The notes: generated by a model from the sequence alone, not told the origin. Counted from the stretch's first letter, positions 35,739-45,009 are shown. The stretch is 64,000 nucleotides of DNA from Paenibacillus sp. (GCA_023512345.1 JAILZT010000001.1:416084-480083); one strand, 5' to 3'. A program made the numbers and translations.

Positions 35739-35909
35739 TTATTCGTTCAACTCCATCTCAGAGAGATCTCCGAGAGTCCCTTCAGGGTCTAAATTATTCA
35801 TTTCCATATCCAGTTCAGAGTCTTCTGAAAGAGAAGTAACGGCCTCCCAATCCACAACAACTGCCGGAATGGTATGTTCACCCAACATTTCATTCAACCG
35901 CTGATCCAC
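35739..35909 (-). CDS. Acidic 56-residue protein upstream of sspH, unknown function
   Basis: This ORF starts at GTG 35909 with GGAGGG 7 bases upstream and ends at TAA 35739-35741, 35 bases before the sspH start. The product is strongly acidic (about 16 Asp/Glu, few basic residues) with a hydrophobic patch IPAVVVDWEAV in the first half. I do not recognise a family. Its place beside a spore-protein gene suggests a sporulation role. Confidence 0.55.
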   Translation of the reverse strand: MDQRLNEMLGEHTIPAVVVDWEAVTSLSEDSELDMEMNNLDPEGTLGDLSEMELNE

Positions 35910-36010
35910 AAATATTCCCTCCGATATTACACATTTTCTTATTGCGCTTACGCTTATTTTCCCCCATGTCTTACAAAAAATGCATCAGGCTAGAAAAATG
36001 CCTTTCGCTT

Positions 36011-36017
36011 CATACTA
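36011..36017 (+). promoter_or_regulatory. Sigma-G-like -10 element before ku
   Basis: CATACTA matches the sigma-G -10 consensus exactly and lies 27 bases before the ku ATG, a normal promoter distance. No good TGAATA -35 was seen at 17-18 bases upstream, so the assignment is tentative. In Bacillus subtilis ku and ligD are forespore genes under sigma-G, which fits. Confidence 0.4.
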
Positions 36018-36044
36018 AGCGTAAAACTTGTAGGAGGTGCCGTT

Positions 36045-36977
36045 ATGCATACCGTTTGGAAAGGGGCCATCAGCTTTGGGCTTGTTCATGTTCCAGTTAA
36101 AATGTTCTCGGCTACGGAAGACAAAGACATCTCTCTGCGCTATATCCACAAGGAGTGCGGCAGCCCATTGTCCTATGTACGGAAATGCCCTGTCTGTGAT
36201 AAAGAAGTTGCTTGGGAAGAAATCGGAAAGGGATATGAATACGAAAAGGGAAAGTTCATCACGTTCGAGAAGGAAGAAATTGATCAGCTTACAGAAGAGA
36301 GCACCAAGAACATCACCATTTTGGACTTTGTAGACTTGACTGAGATTGATCCGATGTATTTTCAAAAAACCTATTACTTATCTCCTGACCAGGCAGGAAC
36401 TAATGCTTACCGGCTTCTAATGGAAGCGATGAGACAAACCGGAAAAATCGGTATTGCCAAAATATCCATCCGCTCCAAAAGTAGTCTGGCAGCCATTAGG
36501 GTTCTGGAGGAATGCCTGGCCATTGAAACCATTTTTTATCCTGATGAGATTCGCCCGGTATCACAAGTACCCAACCTGCCGGAAGCAGCAGCTGTAAATG
36601 ATAAGGAGCTGGATATGGCTAAAATTCTTATTTCCCAATTATCCACTCCATTTGAGCCTGGCAAATATACTGATGATTACCGTCAACGGATGCTTGATTT
36701 AATTTCTCATAAGATTGCAGGTGAAGAGTTCCACATTGTGCCTGCACGCCAGGAGAGCAATGTGATCGACCTGATGGCAGCTTTGCAGGCCAGCATTGAG
36801 GCGGTCCAACATATCCCAACAGATCCCGGGACTGCACAAAAAACGCGTAAAACAGCGGCAGGTGCGGGGAAGAAGTCAGCTGCAAAAGCGAAAAAAGACA
36901 CAGCGGAAGCAATAGCTCCTGTAATCACACCTAAGCCCAAGCGGCGAAGTGCCAAGAGTAAAGAAACCGTATCTTAG
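36045..36977 (+). CDS. ku: Non-homologous end joining protein Ku
   Basis: The 310-residue bacterial Ku binds DNA ends as a homodimer and recruits the ligase. It has the family start HTVWKGAISFGLVHVPVKMFSATE, the short zinc-like KCPVCDKEV motif (Cys48, 51, with Cys38), and the FTRLLMEAM-like and HPFEPGKYTDDYR-type core (STPFEPGKYTDDYRQRML). The C-terminal 50 residues are lysine/alanine-rich, a DNA-binding extension seen in many bacterial Ku proteins. AGGAGGTG precedes the ATG. It heads a three-gene operon. Confidence 0.96.
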   Translation: MHTVWKGAISFGLVHVPVKMFSATEDKDISLRYIHKECGSPLSYVRKCPVCDKEVAWEEIGKGYEYEKGKFITFEKEEIDQLTEESTKNITILDFVDLTEIDPMYFQKTYYLSPDQAGTNAYRLLMEAMRQTGKIGIAKISIRSKSSLAAIRVLEECLAIETIFYPDEIRPVSQVPNLPEAAAVNDKELDMAKILISQLSTPFEPGKYTDDYRQRMLDLISHKIAGEEFHIVPARQESNVIDLMAALQASIEAVQHIPTDPGTAQKTRKTAAGAGKKSAAKAKKDTAEAIAPVITPKPKRRSAKSKETVS

Positions 36978-36992
36978 CAGAGGGATGGTCTA

Positions 36993-37943
36993 ATGAAATT
37001 ATCTCCTATTATTCCCTTTGAACCGATCCTTACGAATCAGCTTCCAGTCGGTGATACATGGATTGCCCAGATTAAATGGGATGGCGTACGTATGCTGTCC
37101 TATTATGATGGGGATAGTACAGAGCTAATCAATAGGCGAGGGAATCGCAGAACTCAGCAGTATCCCGAGCTTACCGATATCACAGCCTACTGCAAAGCAG
37201 ATTCCGTTATTTTGGATGGAGAGATCATCGCGTTAAGCAATGGCAAACCTTCCTTCCAGGAGGTCATGAGAAGGGACAGTTTAAGGAAAGAAGCTGCTAT
37301 CCGAACTGCGAAGGGTCAGATTCAAGTCATTTATATGGTATTTGACATCCTATTTTGCAATGGAGTCTGGGTACTCGATCAACCCTTATCTAAACGCCAA
37401 GCTCTCCTTAAGGAAATGCTGATTCCTCATCCTCATGTTCAAATGGTCCCCAGCTATACTGATCCGGAAGAGCTGTGGACTGCAGCCAAATCGCATCAAT
37501 TAGAAGGAATTATGTGTAAAGACATCACAAGCACCTACATTCCCGGTGGAAAAGACAAACGTTGGCTAAAGCGAAAATTGATTTCCGACGTTACAGCTGT
37601 AGCGGGAGGCTTAACTTTTCGAGATGGAAGAGTTAATGCTTTTCTACTGGGTCTTTATGATGATGAAGGAAAATTACAATACATCGGTCATGCAGGCTCA
37701 GGAAGATTGAAAATGGAGGACTGGCGCCAGTTAACTAATCAAGCCCTTAGCGTTGCAACTCAGACCATGCCTTTTACCAACCTTCCACAGCGGTATGCAG
37801 GAGCGTTTTGGATAACACCTCAGATTGTCTTTAAGGTACACTTTTTAGAATGGAATCCATCGGGCACCCTCCGTCATCCGGTTATACAAGCAGTAGTGGA
37901 TATTCCGCCGCAGGAATGCAGGTTCACCGGTCAGAAATATTAG
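36993..37943 (+). CDS. ATP-dependent DNA ligase (LigD/LigC-type)
   Basis: This 316-residue ATP-dependent ligase seals breaks brought together by Ku. The nucleotidyltransferase motifs are visible: motif I KWDGVR with the adenylated Lys28, motif III-like LDGEIIAL, motif IV EGIMCKD and motif V KRWLKRK. The C-terminal OB-fold domain ends with WNPSGTLRHPVI. In Bacillus subtilis this ligase is fused to the polymerase in one LigD; here the two are separate genes. It starts 15 bases after ku and ends 15 bases before the polymerase gene. Confidence 0.93.
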   Translation: MKLSPIIPFEPILTNQLPVGDTWIAQIKWDGVRMLSYYDGDSTELINRRGNRRTQQYPELTDITAYCKADSVILDGEIIALSNGKPSFQEVMRRDSLRKEAAIRTAKGQIQVIYMVFDILFCNGVWVLDQPLSKRQALLKEMLIPHPHVQMVPSYTDPEELWTAAKSHQLEGIMCKDITSTYIPGGKDKRWLKRKLISDVTAVAGGLTFRDGRVNAFLLGLYDDEGKLQYIGHAGSGRLKMEDWRQLTNQALSVATQTMPFTNLPQRYAGAFWITPQIVFKVHFLEWNPSGTLRHPVIQAVVDIPPQECRFTGQKY

Positions 37944-37958
37944 AAAGGAGGCATCTTT

Positions 37959-38843
37959 ATGCCAGTGCGTGTCCAAGGCTCCATCACGGTAAACGGCCAG
38001 ACTCTGGCAGTTACTAATCCCGATAAGCTGCTGTGGCCGGAGCGAGGCATTACGAAACGAATGTATTTAGAAAAGCTGGCTGCTCTATCCCCATATTTGC
38101 TGCGGTATTGCCAGAGACGCCTGCTGACGGTGATCCGCTATCCCCATGGTGTGGGCGGGATGTCATTTTATCAGAAAAATGCACCCGATCCGCTGCCTCC
38201 CTTCGTGCATACCTTTACTCAAGACAACATCTCTTACATTGTGCTCGAAGGCTTGCCCGAATTGTTATGGCTTGGCAATCTGGCCGCTCTTGAATTCCAT
38301 CCTTCCTTACACTATGTCGGCAGTGACCTCCCCTGTGAATGGATGATTGATCTAGATCCATCTCGTGAAGTTGAACCCCGAATCATGGAAGCTGCCTCTA
38401 TCGTAGGACGCGTGCTTAGCTCACTGGGATTAATCTCGGTTCCCAAGACTTCCGGTGCCACTGGTATTCAAATTATTGTTCCCATAAAACCGGGAGTTAC
38501 CTTTATAGAGCTTCGTAAAATCGGCCACTTTGTGGGACGTTTCGTCACCGAGAAGCACCCAGACCTATTCACACTGGAACGCTTAAAAAAAGATCGCGGG
38601 GATAAAATTTATTTTGACTATCTTCAACATTTCGGCGGCAAAACGTTGGCTGCTCCCTATACCCCGCGAGCTCGTCCACTGGCAACTGTGTCGACTCCTC
38701 TAACTTGGGCAGAGGTAGACAAGGATGTGGCCCCTACTGACTTTCATCTGCTGAATATAGAAGAGCGGCTGAGCCGTGTAGGAGATCTCATTGAAAAGGT
38801 GCCTCCCCAGCCGGTTGAGGATATTATAAGACAACTAAAGTAA
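37959..38843 (+). CDS. NHEJ primase-polymerase (LigD polymerase domain)
   Basis: The 294-residue archaeo-eukaryotic primase-like polymerase fills in ends during NHEJ. Marks are TNPDKLLWPERGITKRMYLEKL near the start, the metal-binding acidic motif IDLDPS with Asp131 and Asp133, PKTSGATGIQIIVPI, and YFDYLQHFGGKTLAAPYTPRARPLATVSTPLTW carrying the third Asp. AAAGGAGG precedes the ATG. A hairpin follows the gene. Confidence 0.94.
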   Translation: MPVRVQGSITVNGQTLAVTNPDKLLWPERGITKRMYLEKLAALSPYLLRYCQRRLLTVIRYPHGVGGMSFYQKNAPDPLPPFVHTFTQDNISYIVLEGLPELLWLGNLAALEFHPSLHYVGSDLPCEWMIDLDPSREVEPRIMEAASIVGRVLSSLGLISVPKTSGATGIQIIVPIKPGVTFIELRKIGHFVGRFVTEKHPDLFTLERLKKDRGDKIYFDYLQHFGGKTLAAPYTPRARPLATVSTPLTWAEVDKDVAPTDFHLLNIEERLSRVGDLIEKVPPQPVEDIIRQLK

Positions 38844-38846
38844 AAT

Positions 38847-38882
38847 AAGCCCGAAGCATTGATTCATGCTACGGGCTTACTG
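38847..38882. terminator. Hairpin after the NHEJ operon
   Basis: AAGCCCG-A-AGCAT pairs with ATGCT-A-CGGGCTT around a 6-base loop. A T-rich tail is present only on the minus strand, so it may mainly end the YitT-family gene transcript, with some effect on the NHEJ operon. Confidence 0.6.
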
Positions 38883-38961
38883 ACGTCCACATCATGGACA
38901 GAAACTATTATATATGAGAATACGGCCCCAAGAATCTGCTGCCGTATTTATTTCACAATCG

Positions 38962-39870
38962 CTAATGGATGGCTCTTTTCTTGAAGCGCCCACCCTTAAC
39001 ATCATGGATATTACCGATCGCAACAAATGCTTCGGTATCCCAATCTTCAACGATAGCCTTAAGCTTAGCTTCTTCAAGACGCGTGATGACTACAAAGATT
39101 ACTTTCTTGTTGTCACCCGAGAATCCACCCTCGCCCTCCAGGTAAGTGACGCCGCGGCCTAACCGCTCTGTTAACGCTTCTCCGATATCACGGAATTTAT
39201 CACTGATAATCCAGACCGATTTGGATTGATCCAATCCTTCTAGGGTGACATCAATCATTTTAAATGCAATGTAGTAGGCAATCAGTGAGAACATGGCATT
39301 ATTCCAGCCAAATATAAAGCCAGCACCTGACAAAATAAACAGGTTGATAAACATAACTACTTCACCTACAGAAAAGGGAAGTTTCTTAGAAACCAGAATG
39401 GCCACAATTTCCGTACCATCCAGCGATCCTCCATAACGTACTACAAGTCCGACACCCACTCCGAGAATTACGCCTCCAAATACTGCAGCAAGCAACGGCT
39501 CAACCGTGATAGGATTCACAGGATGCAGCAGTTGAGTACCAACAGACATAAGTACAACAGCAAACAGTGTTGATAATGCGAACGTCTTACCGATTTGCTT
39601 ATAACCAACAATTAAGAATGGAAGGTTTAGTAAGGTTAATAGAATACCGAGGGGAATTTCAAAAATATGTGAAAGCATAATGGAAATACCGGTGATACCG
39701 CCATCGATTAATTGGTTTGGAACGAGGAAAATCTCAAGTGCAACGGACATCATAGCCGCTCCGATAACGATCATAACGATTCTCTGAGCTAGTTTAGCTG
39801 TTTTAAACGCTCCGGATTTCTGCGGTTTATTGTACTCTTTCTTCGTAAGCATTTGTTGATTTACATTCAT
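38962..39870 (-). CDS. YitT-family membrane protein (DUF161/DUF2179)
   Basis: This 302-residue protein has about six transmembrane helices in two repeated DUF161 units (LIDGGITGISIMLSHI and GSLDGTEIVAILVSKK) and a cytoplasmic C-terminal DUF2179 domain (GVTYLEGEGGFSG to the end). Paralogues are numerous in Bacillales; function is not established. GGGGGAG lies before the ATG. A single gene. Confidence 0.9.
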   Translation of the reverse strand: MNVNQQMLTKKEYNKPQKSGAFKTAKLAQRIVMIVIGAAMMSVALEIFLVPNQLIDGGITGISIMLSHIFEIPLGILLTLLNLPFLIVGYKQIGKTFALSTLFAVVLMSVGTQLLHPVNPITVEPLLAAVFGGVILGVGVGLVVRYGGSLDGTEIVAILVSKKLPFSVGEVVMFINLFILSGAGFIFGWNNAMFSLIAYYIAFKMIDVTLEGLDQSKSVWIISDKFRDIGEALTERLGRGVTYLEGEGGFSGDNKKVIFVVITRLEEAKLKAIVEDWDTEAFVAIGNIHDVKGGRFKKRAIH

Positions 39871-39962
39871 CGAACTCCCCCTTAAATTACAATATAATAT
39901 TTTTTATATACTTTATTATATCATAAAGAACTCCCTTTAATGAACGAATGATCATTTTTTTA

Positions 39963-41390
39963 TCATAACAGCGGCGAAAGGAGTTTACACAGATTTTCTC
40001 TCATACGCATAAAGCGGTTCCTCTTCACGAAGTCCTTGGGGTCAACATATTCACTATGCTTAAGATCATTCTCAAATTCCTTCGCAAGTTCGGAAATTCG
40101 ATCAGGATCCATCAGAACTGCTGTCAGTTCAAAATTTGAGTATAGACTTCTCATATCCAGATTAGCGCTGCCCACTGTGGATATCAGTTCATCGACAATC
40201 ATTACCTTGGCATGCATAAACCCTTTATATCGATAGAACTTTACACCTGCAGCCTGTAAATCTTCCAAATAAGACAAAGTTGCATAATACACGACCCAGT
40301 TATCGGGCTTTCCCGGGATAATAATTCTCACCTCGACACCACGGAGCACCGCGCTTTTTAGAGCACGGCAAATAGCAGGATCAGGTATGAAATAAGGTGT
40401 TGTAAGCCATATTCGGCGTTTGGCTGCACACATGGATGCAAAATATATTTCTTCTGAAGCATCTATCGCTCCATTTGGTGCACTTTCAACTATTTTCACC
40501 GCTTCGGTACCTTTACAAGTGTGTACAGGGAACAACCGAGGATGGCTAAGCCTTTCACCGGTGGCAAGTCCCCAGTCTTTGAGAAAAACAAACTGAATGT
40601 AGTAAACGGCGTCCCCCGCAAGCTTTAGTTGGGTATCTCTCCAACAATCTATACTCGGACCCTCTCCCAAATAATCTTTCCCCACATTCATCCCCCCCGT
40701 AAAGGAGATAATACCGTCTACAATAACTATTTTCCGATGATTTCGATAGTTAAATCGACGTTCCAACAAAGAAATAAACGGCGGAAGGAAGAAGTGGAAT
40801 TCCACTCCCCCTTTTTTGAATGCTTGTATGAACCCGCGGGATAACTTATAACTACCCAGGCCATCACAAAGCAGACGTACCTTTACGCCCTGACGTGCTT
40901 TTCGGATCATAACTTCTTGAAATCGCTCACCTATTTTATCTTCACTAAAAATATAAAATTCAACATGGATATGCTCTTTTGCACACTCCATGGCTTCAAG
41001 CATAGCCTCATAGGCCTCCATACCGCTAGACAGAACAGTACTCTGGTTTCCGCCTGTAATCGGGCTGTCCGTCAAACGAGAGAGCAATAATAAAAATTCC
41101 CTTTGATGCTCAAACTCAGGGTTGCCGGTATCCTCTGGCTTCTTCACTACGAGACTCCTATTCTCAACATGCTCTCTGACCTCTCGCAATAAAGAGATTT
41201 TCCTTTTATCCAGTTGTTGAGTCTGTCTATAGTCACGGCCGAAAAAGTAATAGAAAAGCAACCCTAAGGGTGGGCAGCATATTGAAATAAACATCCAGGC
41301 AACGGTTCTTTGCGGACGACGAAACTCCATAAATAAAATAAAAGCCATTTGTAAAATAAAAAGACACAGAATAATAGCAAATGTCTTCAA
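39963..41390 (-). CDS. cls: Cardiolipin synthase
   Basis: The 475-residue membrane enzyme joins two phosphatidylglycerols to make cardiolipin. Two N-terminal membrane helices are followed by two phospholipase-D HKD motifs, NHRKIVIVDGIISFTGGMN (about 217-235) and MHAKVMIVDELISTVGSANLDMRS (about 393-416). The latter is typical of Cls. It starts at TTG 41390 behind GGGGAG. It is a single gene in a neighbourhood of envelope genes. Confidence 0.93.
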   Translation of the reverse strand: MKTFAIILCLFILQMAFILFMEFRRPQRTVAWMFISICCPPLGLLFYYFFGRDYRQTQQLDKRKISLLREVREHVENRSLVVKKPEDTGNPEFEHQREFLLLLSRLTDSPITGGNQSTVLSSGMEAYEAMLEAMECAKEHIHVEFYIFSEDKIGERFQEVMIRKARQGVKVRLLCDGLGSYKLSRGFIQAFKKGGVEFHFFLPPFISLLERRFNYRNHRKIVIVDGIISFTGGMNVGKDYLGEGPSIDCWRDTQLKLAGDAVYYIQFVFLKDWGLATGERLSHPRLFPVHTCKGTEAVKIVESAPNGAIDASEEIYFASMCAAKRRIWLTTPYFIPDPAICRALKSAVLRGVEVRIIIPGKPDNWVVYYATLSYLEDLQAAGVKFYRYKGFMHAKVMIVDELISTVGSANLDMRSLYSNFELTAVLMDPDRISELAKEFENDLKHSEYVDPKDFVKRNRFMRMRENLCKLLSPLL

Positions 41391-41609
41391 AATCTCAACT
41401 CCCCTTATGTGACCGGGTACTATTAGTAACTTCTCTTCAATACTCTATTGGTTTAGCCGAGATTCCCTACCTTTATTCAAGCAAACTTTGTCATGTTACT
41501 CAAAGAAACTGAATACATAGAGTAGTAAGAGAACACGGATGAGCCCTAATGTAAGAAATCACAACATTTTGCAGCACTAGCGGTTCCTTAACCGCAGGAA
41601 GGAGACGTC

Positions 41610-42662
41610 ATGAAGAGTCAGCCAAACCATAATCAGATTACGCTGCTCGTCGTCCGGGATGCCGCCCGCCCGGTCAGACAGCTTCGGATTTCAAAGCCAA
41701 TGGCGCTAGCCATTCCAGCCGTTGCCGCCCTCTCTATCTCAAGCTTGGTTACTTCTATGCATTATCATTCAGCCCAATCCATCTCACGGCTAGAGGCGGA
41801 AGCCGCGGCTCTCTCACTTCACAATCTAAGGATGGAAGTGAAGGTCGCTGACAAAGAGGAAGCTCTGCAACAACTGCAAATGGAGGTAACGGATCTCTCC
41901 GAGGAGGCAGAAAACATCAAAGACAAGCTGCAAAGTGTGAGTGAATTGGAGCTGCAACTGCAGAACCTCATTCAAAAACAGAACAGCACAGATTCCACAA
42001 AAAGTGATAACGTATCCACAAAATCCAGCCCCAAGATCACATTTAGTGCGGCCAAGCAGACCTATACCCCTCAGGTAGGGGGTGAGTTTATCGCTGTACA
42101 TGATAGTGGAGCTACTAATTTGGTGCAGGAAACGAAAGATGACTTTGCAGAAATACGCAGTATTTTAGATGAAATGGTTAATCGAATTCCTATTACCATC
42201 TCTCAAGCCAAGCAGGCAAATACGCTGCAAGAGAAAAAGATAATCATGCAAAAATCAAAGCTGGAACCCGCCATTATGTGGCCCACGCATTCAAAAGTTA
42301 TCACGTCGAGCTTTGGTTATCGAACCGACCCGTTCAAGGGATCTTCCGCATTCCACTCAGGCATTGATATTGCTGGGGACATAGGCGACCCTGTGCTTGC
42401 AGCCCAGGATGGGGAGGTTATTACGGTAGATCAAAAAGGTGCCCGCGGAAAATACATTATTATTAAGCATAGTAACGGACTAGAAACCTGGTACATGCAT
42501 CTTCACAGAATGAATGTCTCTGTTGGTGAGAAGGTACACAAGGGACAGCAGATAGGGTTATTAGGCAATACTGGCCGCAGCACCGGTCCCCATCTCCATT
42601 TTCAAGTCGTTAAACAGGATAAAGCCATTAATCCTTTGGGTTATGTGCAGCCAAAATTATAA
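41610..42662 (+). CDS. M23-family peptidase (cell-wall metallopeptidase)
   Basis: The 350-residue protein has an N-terminal segment with one membrane helix (about 30-50), a long coiled coil (about 60-115, LEAEAAALSLHNLRMEVKVADKEEALQQLQ...) and a C-terminal LytM/M23 zinc peptidase domain (about 240-345). The zinc motif begins HSGIDIAGDIGDPVLAAQDG and ends with GPHLHFQVV. It cuts peptide cross-links in peptidoglycan. The bactofilin gene follows by 43 bases, a pairing known for cell-shape systems. AAGGAGACG precedes the ATG. Confidence 0.93.
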   Translation: MKSQPNHNQITLLVVRDAARPVRQLRISKPMALAIPAVAALSISSLVTSMHYHSAQSISRLEAEAAALSLHNLRMEVKVADKEEALQQLQMEVTDLSEEAENIKDKLQSVSELELQLQNLIQKQNSTDSTKSDNVSTKSSPKITFSAAKQTYTPQVGGEFIAVHDSGATNLVQETKDDFAEIRSILDEMVNRIPITISQAKQANTLQEKKIIMQKSKLEPAIMWPTHSKVITSSFGYRTDPFKGSSAFHSGIDIAGDIGDPVLAAQDGEVITVDQKGARGKYIIIKHSNGLETWYMHLHRMNVSVGEKVHKGQQIGLLGNTGRSTGPHLHFQVVKQDKAINPLGYVQPKL

Positions 42663-42705
42663 GATACAAATGATATAGTCATACATGAGAGTGGAGGAAA
42701 TACTA

Positions 42706-43155
42706 ATGTGGAACAAACGAAAACAGCTGTCCCCGTTCAAGCCTACAGACACTTTGATCGGGCACGGTGGAAGTCTTGAGGGTAAGTTTCATTGTGATAC
42801 GAACTTGCGAATTGAGGGTGCTTTTAATGGTGAAATTCATTGCAGCGGGACCGTCACGGTCGGAGAACAAGGAATTGTGCAAGCCAGCATTGTCGCAGAA
42901 GAAATAATTATCGCTGGAAAAGTCTTTGGAAACATTACTGCTGACCGCCAAATTTCGATGTTGGGTACCGGTCAACTCCATGGAGATGCGGCAACTGGCT
43001 CTCTCCTCATTATGGAAGGTGGACTCCTGAACGGTAATGTAGCCATGACAGAACAACCCGCCCCAAGCAAGGCGGGCGGGTCGGAAATACAACCAAAGAC
43101 AAACAAGAAGGATAAACGTGCCCACAAACAGCAGGACACTAGGGAAGCCGGTTAA
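42706..43155 (+). CDS. Bactofilin (polymer-forming cytoskeletal protein)
   Basis: This 149-residue protein is a bactofilin: the central repeat-rich beta-helix has DTLIGHGGSLEGKFHCDTNLRIEGAFNGEIHCSGTVTVGEQGIVQASIVAEEIIIAGKVFGNITADRQISMLGTGQLHGDAATGSLLIMEGGLLNGNV. It is flanked by a short basic N terminus and a Lys/Gln-rich tail. Bactofilins form nucleotide-independent filaments that position envelope enzymes. The upstream M23 gene suggests it scaffolds that peptidase. The ATG at 42706 follows GTGGAGG; the earlier start at 42685 has no ribosome site. Confidence 0.93.
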   Translation: MWNKRKQLSPFKPTDTLIGHGGSLEGKFHCDTNLRIEGAFNGEIHCSGTVTVGEQGIVQASIVAEEIIIAGKVFGNITADRQISMLGTGQLHGDAATGSLLIMEGGLLNGNVAMTEQPAPSKAGGSEIQPKTNKKDKRAHKQQDTREAG

Positions 43156-43158
43156 CGC

Positions 43159-43944
43159 TTAGGTGGAAACATCCCTTTTACGGAAGACCAACCAAGCCAC
43201 GCTTAGGAAAAGAACATAATAAGCAGCTAGTACGCCAATGGAAAACCATAAACTAACTCCACCAGGACCGCTGTCCGATACCAGGTACACCTGTAAATCC
43301 ATATGGGTAAAAATCAAATACTTAGCCCATTCATACCGGTCTGGACTAAAGATTTGCACGAGAATATCTGTGGCGAACATAATAAATAACGATAAACCGA
43401 TAGCTAGACCACTAGCCCGAAATACGCTCGATACCATAAACGCCAAAGCAGCGGTTAGGAACAGTGCGATATACTGGCATAGAATACCCATAAAAGTGTA
43501 TTTAGCCGGGCTCCAGTTCGTTACAGCATTCATTCCCTCTCCAGCGGAAGTTGAGAATATGGAGGATGAAGCGAAACCAAAAGCGACCAACACTACAGTG
43601 CTAAGCAAACTAAATATAACCAAGGAAATATACTTGGAGAGTAATATTTTGGAGCGACTCCAAGGGCGGATCAACAGCAACTTAATGGTTCCCCAGGAAA
43701 ATTCGCCCGCTACGGAGTCAGATGCCACAACAACCGTAAAGATCGTATTCAGGAAAAAAGCGATACTAACGGTGATTTGAAAGCTTTCCCATAGCCCAAT
43801 CGAAGAATCGTTTCCGCTTGTATAATAAAACAGCACCGGGAATAATGCGCTCATGGCCGCTAAAAGGATTAACATAATCCATGTGCGGACACGACTATAT
43901 ATTTTGATATTCTCATTATGTATGAGAGCTGCAAACTCACCCAA
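43159..43944 (-). CDS. ABC-2-type transporter permease
   Basis: The 261-residue protein has six predicted helices with an ABC-2 permease layout (GEFAALIHNENIKIYSRVRTWIMLILL at the start, GEFSWGTIKLLLIRPWSRSKILLSKY in the middle). It works with the ATPase encoded just upstream. The start is taken as TTG 43944 with AGGAGGTG 6 bases before it. It overlaps the ATPase stop by 8 bases. The longer reading from 44043 is out of line with this arrangement. The substrate is unknown; a bacitracin- or lantibiotic-type exporter is one possibility. Confidence 0.9.
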   Translation of the reverse strand: MGEFAALIHNENIKIYSRVRTWIMLILLAAMSALFPVLFYYTSGNDSSIGLWESFQITVSIAFFLNTIFTVVVASDSVAGEFSWGTIKLLLIRPWSRSKILLSKYISLVIFSLLSTVVLVAFGFASSSIFSTSAGEGMNAVTNWSPAKYTFMGILCQYIALFLTAALAFMVSSVFRASGLAIGLSLFIMFATDILVQIFSPDRYEWAKYLIFTHMDLQVYLVSDSGPGGVSLWFSIGVLAAYYVLFLSVAWLVFRKRDVST

Positions 43945-44863
43945 TGCCTTCACCTCCTGTAATCTCCAAGAACTGATCTTCCAGTGATCGGGCATTGGTC
44001 TTAATACTGTACACCTTAATCCCACTCGCCACGAATCTTGCATTAATTTCAGCTATTTCCTCACGTGCCGCTTCAACAACAAGCCCTCCATCTTTTACCA
44101 TACCGCTGCCAATCAATTCCCGTGCAGCTTCTGCATCATCCACCTCGAACAAGGTTTCACCGATTGGAACCACTTCATCACCAACTGATTTGAGCTGTTT
44201 CACATCTATCAGTCGACCATTTTGAATAATCGCAACGCGGTCACACATTAACTCCATCTCAGATAGGAGATGACTGGAGACGAAAACTGTCGTCCCTTCC
44301 TCCTCGCAAAGGCGGCGTAGATAATCACGAAGCTCACGGATTCCCTGCGGATCCAGTCCATTCGTTGGCTCATCGAGAATTAGTAATTTCGGTCGGTGCA
44401 GCAGTGCTTGAGCTACTCCGAGCCTCTGACGCATACCGAGTGAGTAATTCTTTACCTTATCGTTAATTCTTTGACCTAGCCCAACTAGCTCTACAACCTC
44501 GTTAATCCGCTGCTTAGTTACCCCCGGCACCATTCGTGCATATTGTTGCAGATTCTTATACCCGGTCAGGAATTTATACATTTCCGGATTTTCCACGATG
44601 GCACCAATATTTGCGACCGCATCCTCGAACTGATTCTTAATGCTGTGACCACAGATCAGTATGTCACCCTGACTAATTGATATTAGTCCTACCATCATCC
44701 GAATCGTAGTTGTCTTCCCCGCACCATTCGGACCCAAAAAGCCAAATATTTGACCCGGTGGAATGTCCAGCGTAAGATCCCCAACCAGTGTTTTAGAGCC
44801 TATTTTTTTGGTAACCCCTTGCAGGCGAGCTACTGGCTCTAGCACATCTATCATTTTTACCAC
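43937..44863 (-). CDS. ABC transporter ATP-binding protein
   Basis: The 308-residue ATPase has Walker A GPNGAGKTT, signature YSLGMRQRLGVAQAL, Walker B LLILDEPTNGLDP and a switch His in VFVSSHLLSEMEL. It has the C-terminal extension of CcmA/BcrA-type exporters. Paired with the downstream permease. The start is taken as GTG 44863, 9 bases after AAGGA; ATG 44854 is also possible. Confidence 0.91.
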   Translation of the reverse strand: MVKMIDVLEPVARLQGVTKKIGSKTLVGDLTLDIPPGQIFGFLGPNGAGKTTTIRMMVGLISISQGDILICGHSIKNQFEDAVANIGAIVENPEMYKFLTGYKNLQQYARMVPGVTKQRINEVVELVGLGQRINDKVKNYSLGMRQRLGVAQALLHRPKLLILDEPTNGLDPQGIRELRDYLRRLCEEEGTTVFVSSHLLSEMELMCDRVAIIQNGRLIDVKQLKSVGDEVVPIGETLFEVDDAEAARELIGSGMVKDGGLVVEAAREEIAEINARFVASGIKVYSIKTNARSLEDQFLEITGGEGIG

Positions 44864-44957
44864 AAGTCTCACTTCCTTTCTACCAACAGTTTACCACATT
44901 TACCCTTTTTCTTGAAAATAGTTACGTATTTGTAACATGAAGAAACCGTTATAGCTA

Positions 44958-45009
44958 ATATAAAGAAGGGACTTGATGCCTTCCTTAGACGGAAGAAAAC
45001 CAAGTCCCT
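44958..45009 (-). terminator. Terminator of gltB
   Basis: AGGGACTTG (44967-44975) pairs with CAAGTCCCT (45001-45009), with an inner TTCC/GGAA helix. On the minus strand a T-rich tail follows. It lies about 50 bases past the gltB stop. Confidence 0.8.

Noticed and set aside
36015..36365. 116-codon minus-strand frame opposite ku
   Set aside because: Antisense to Ku with no ribosome site; Ku reading is certain.
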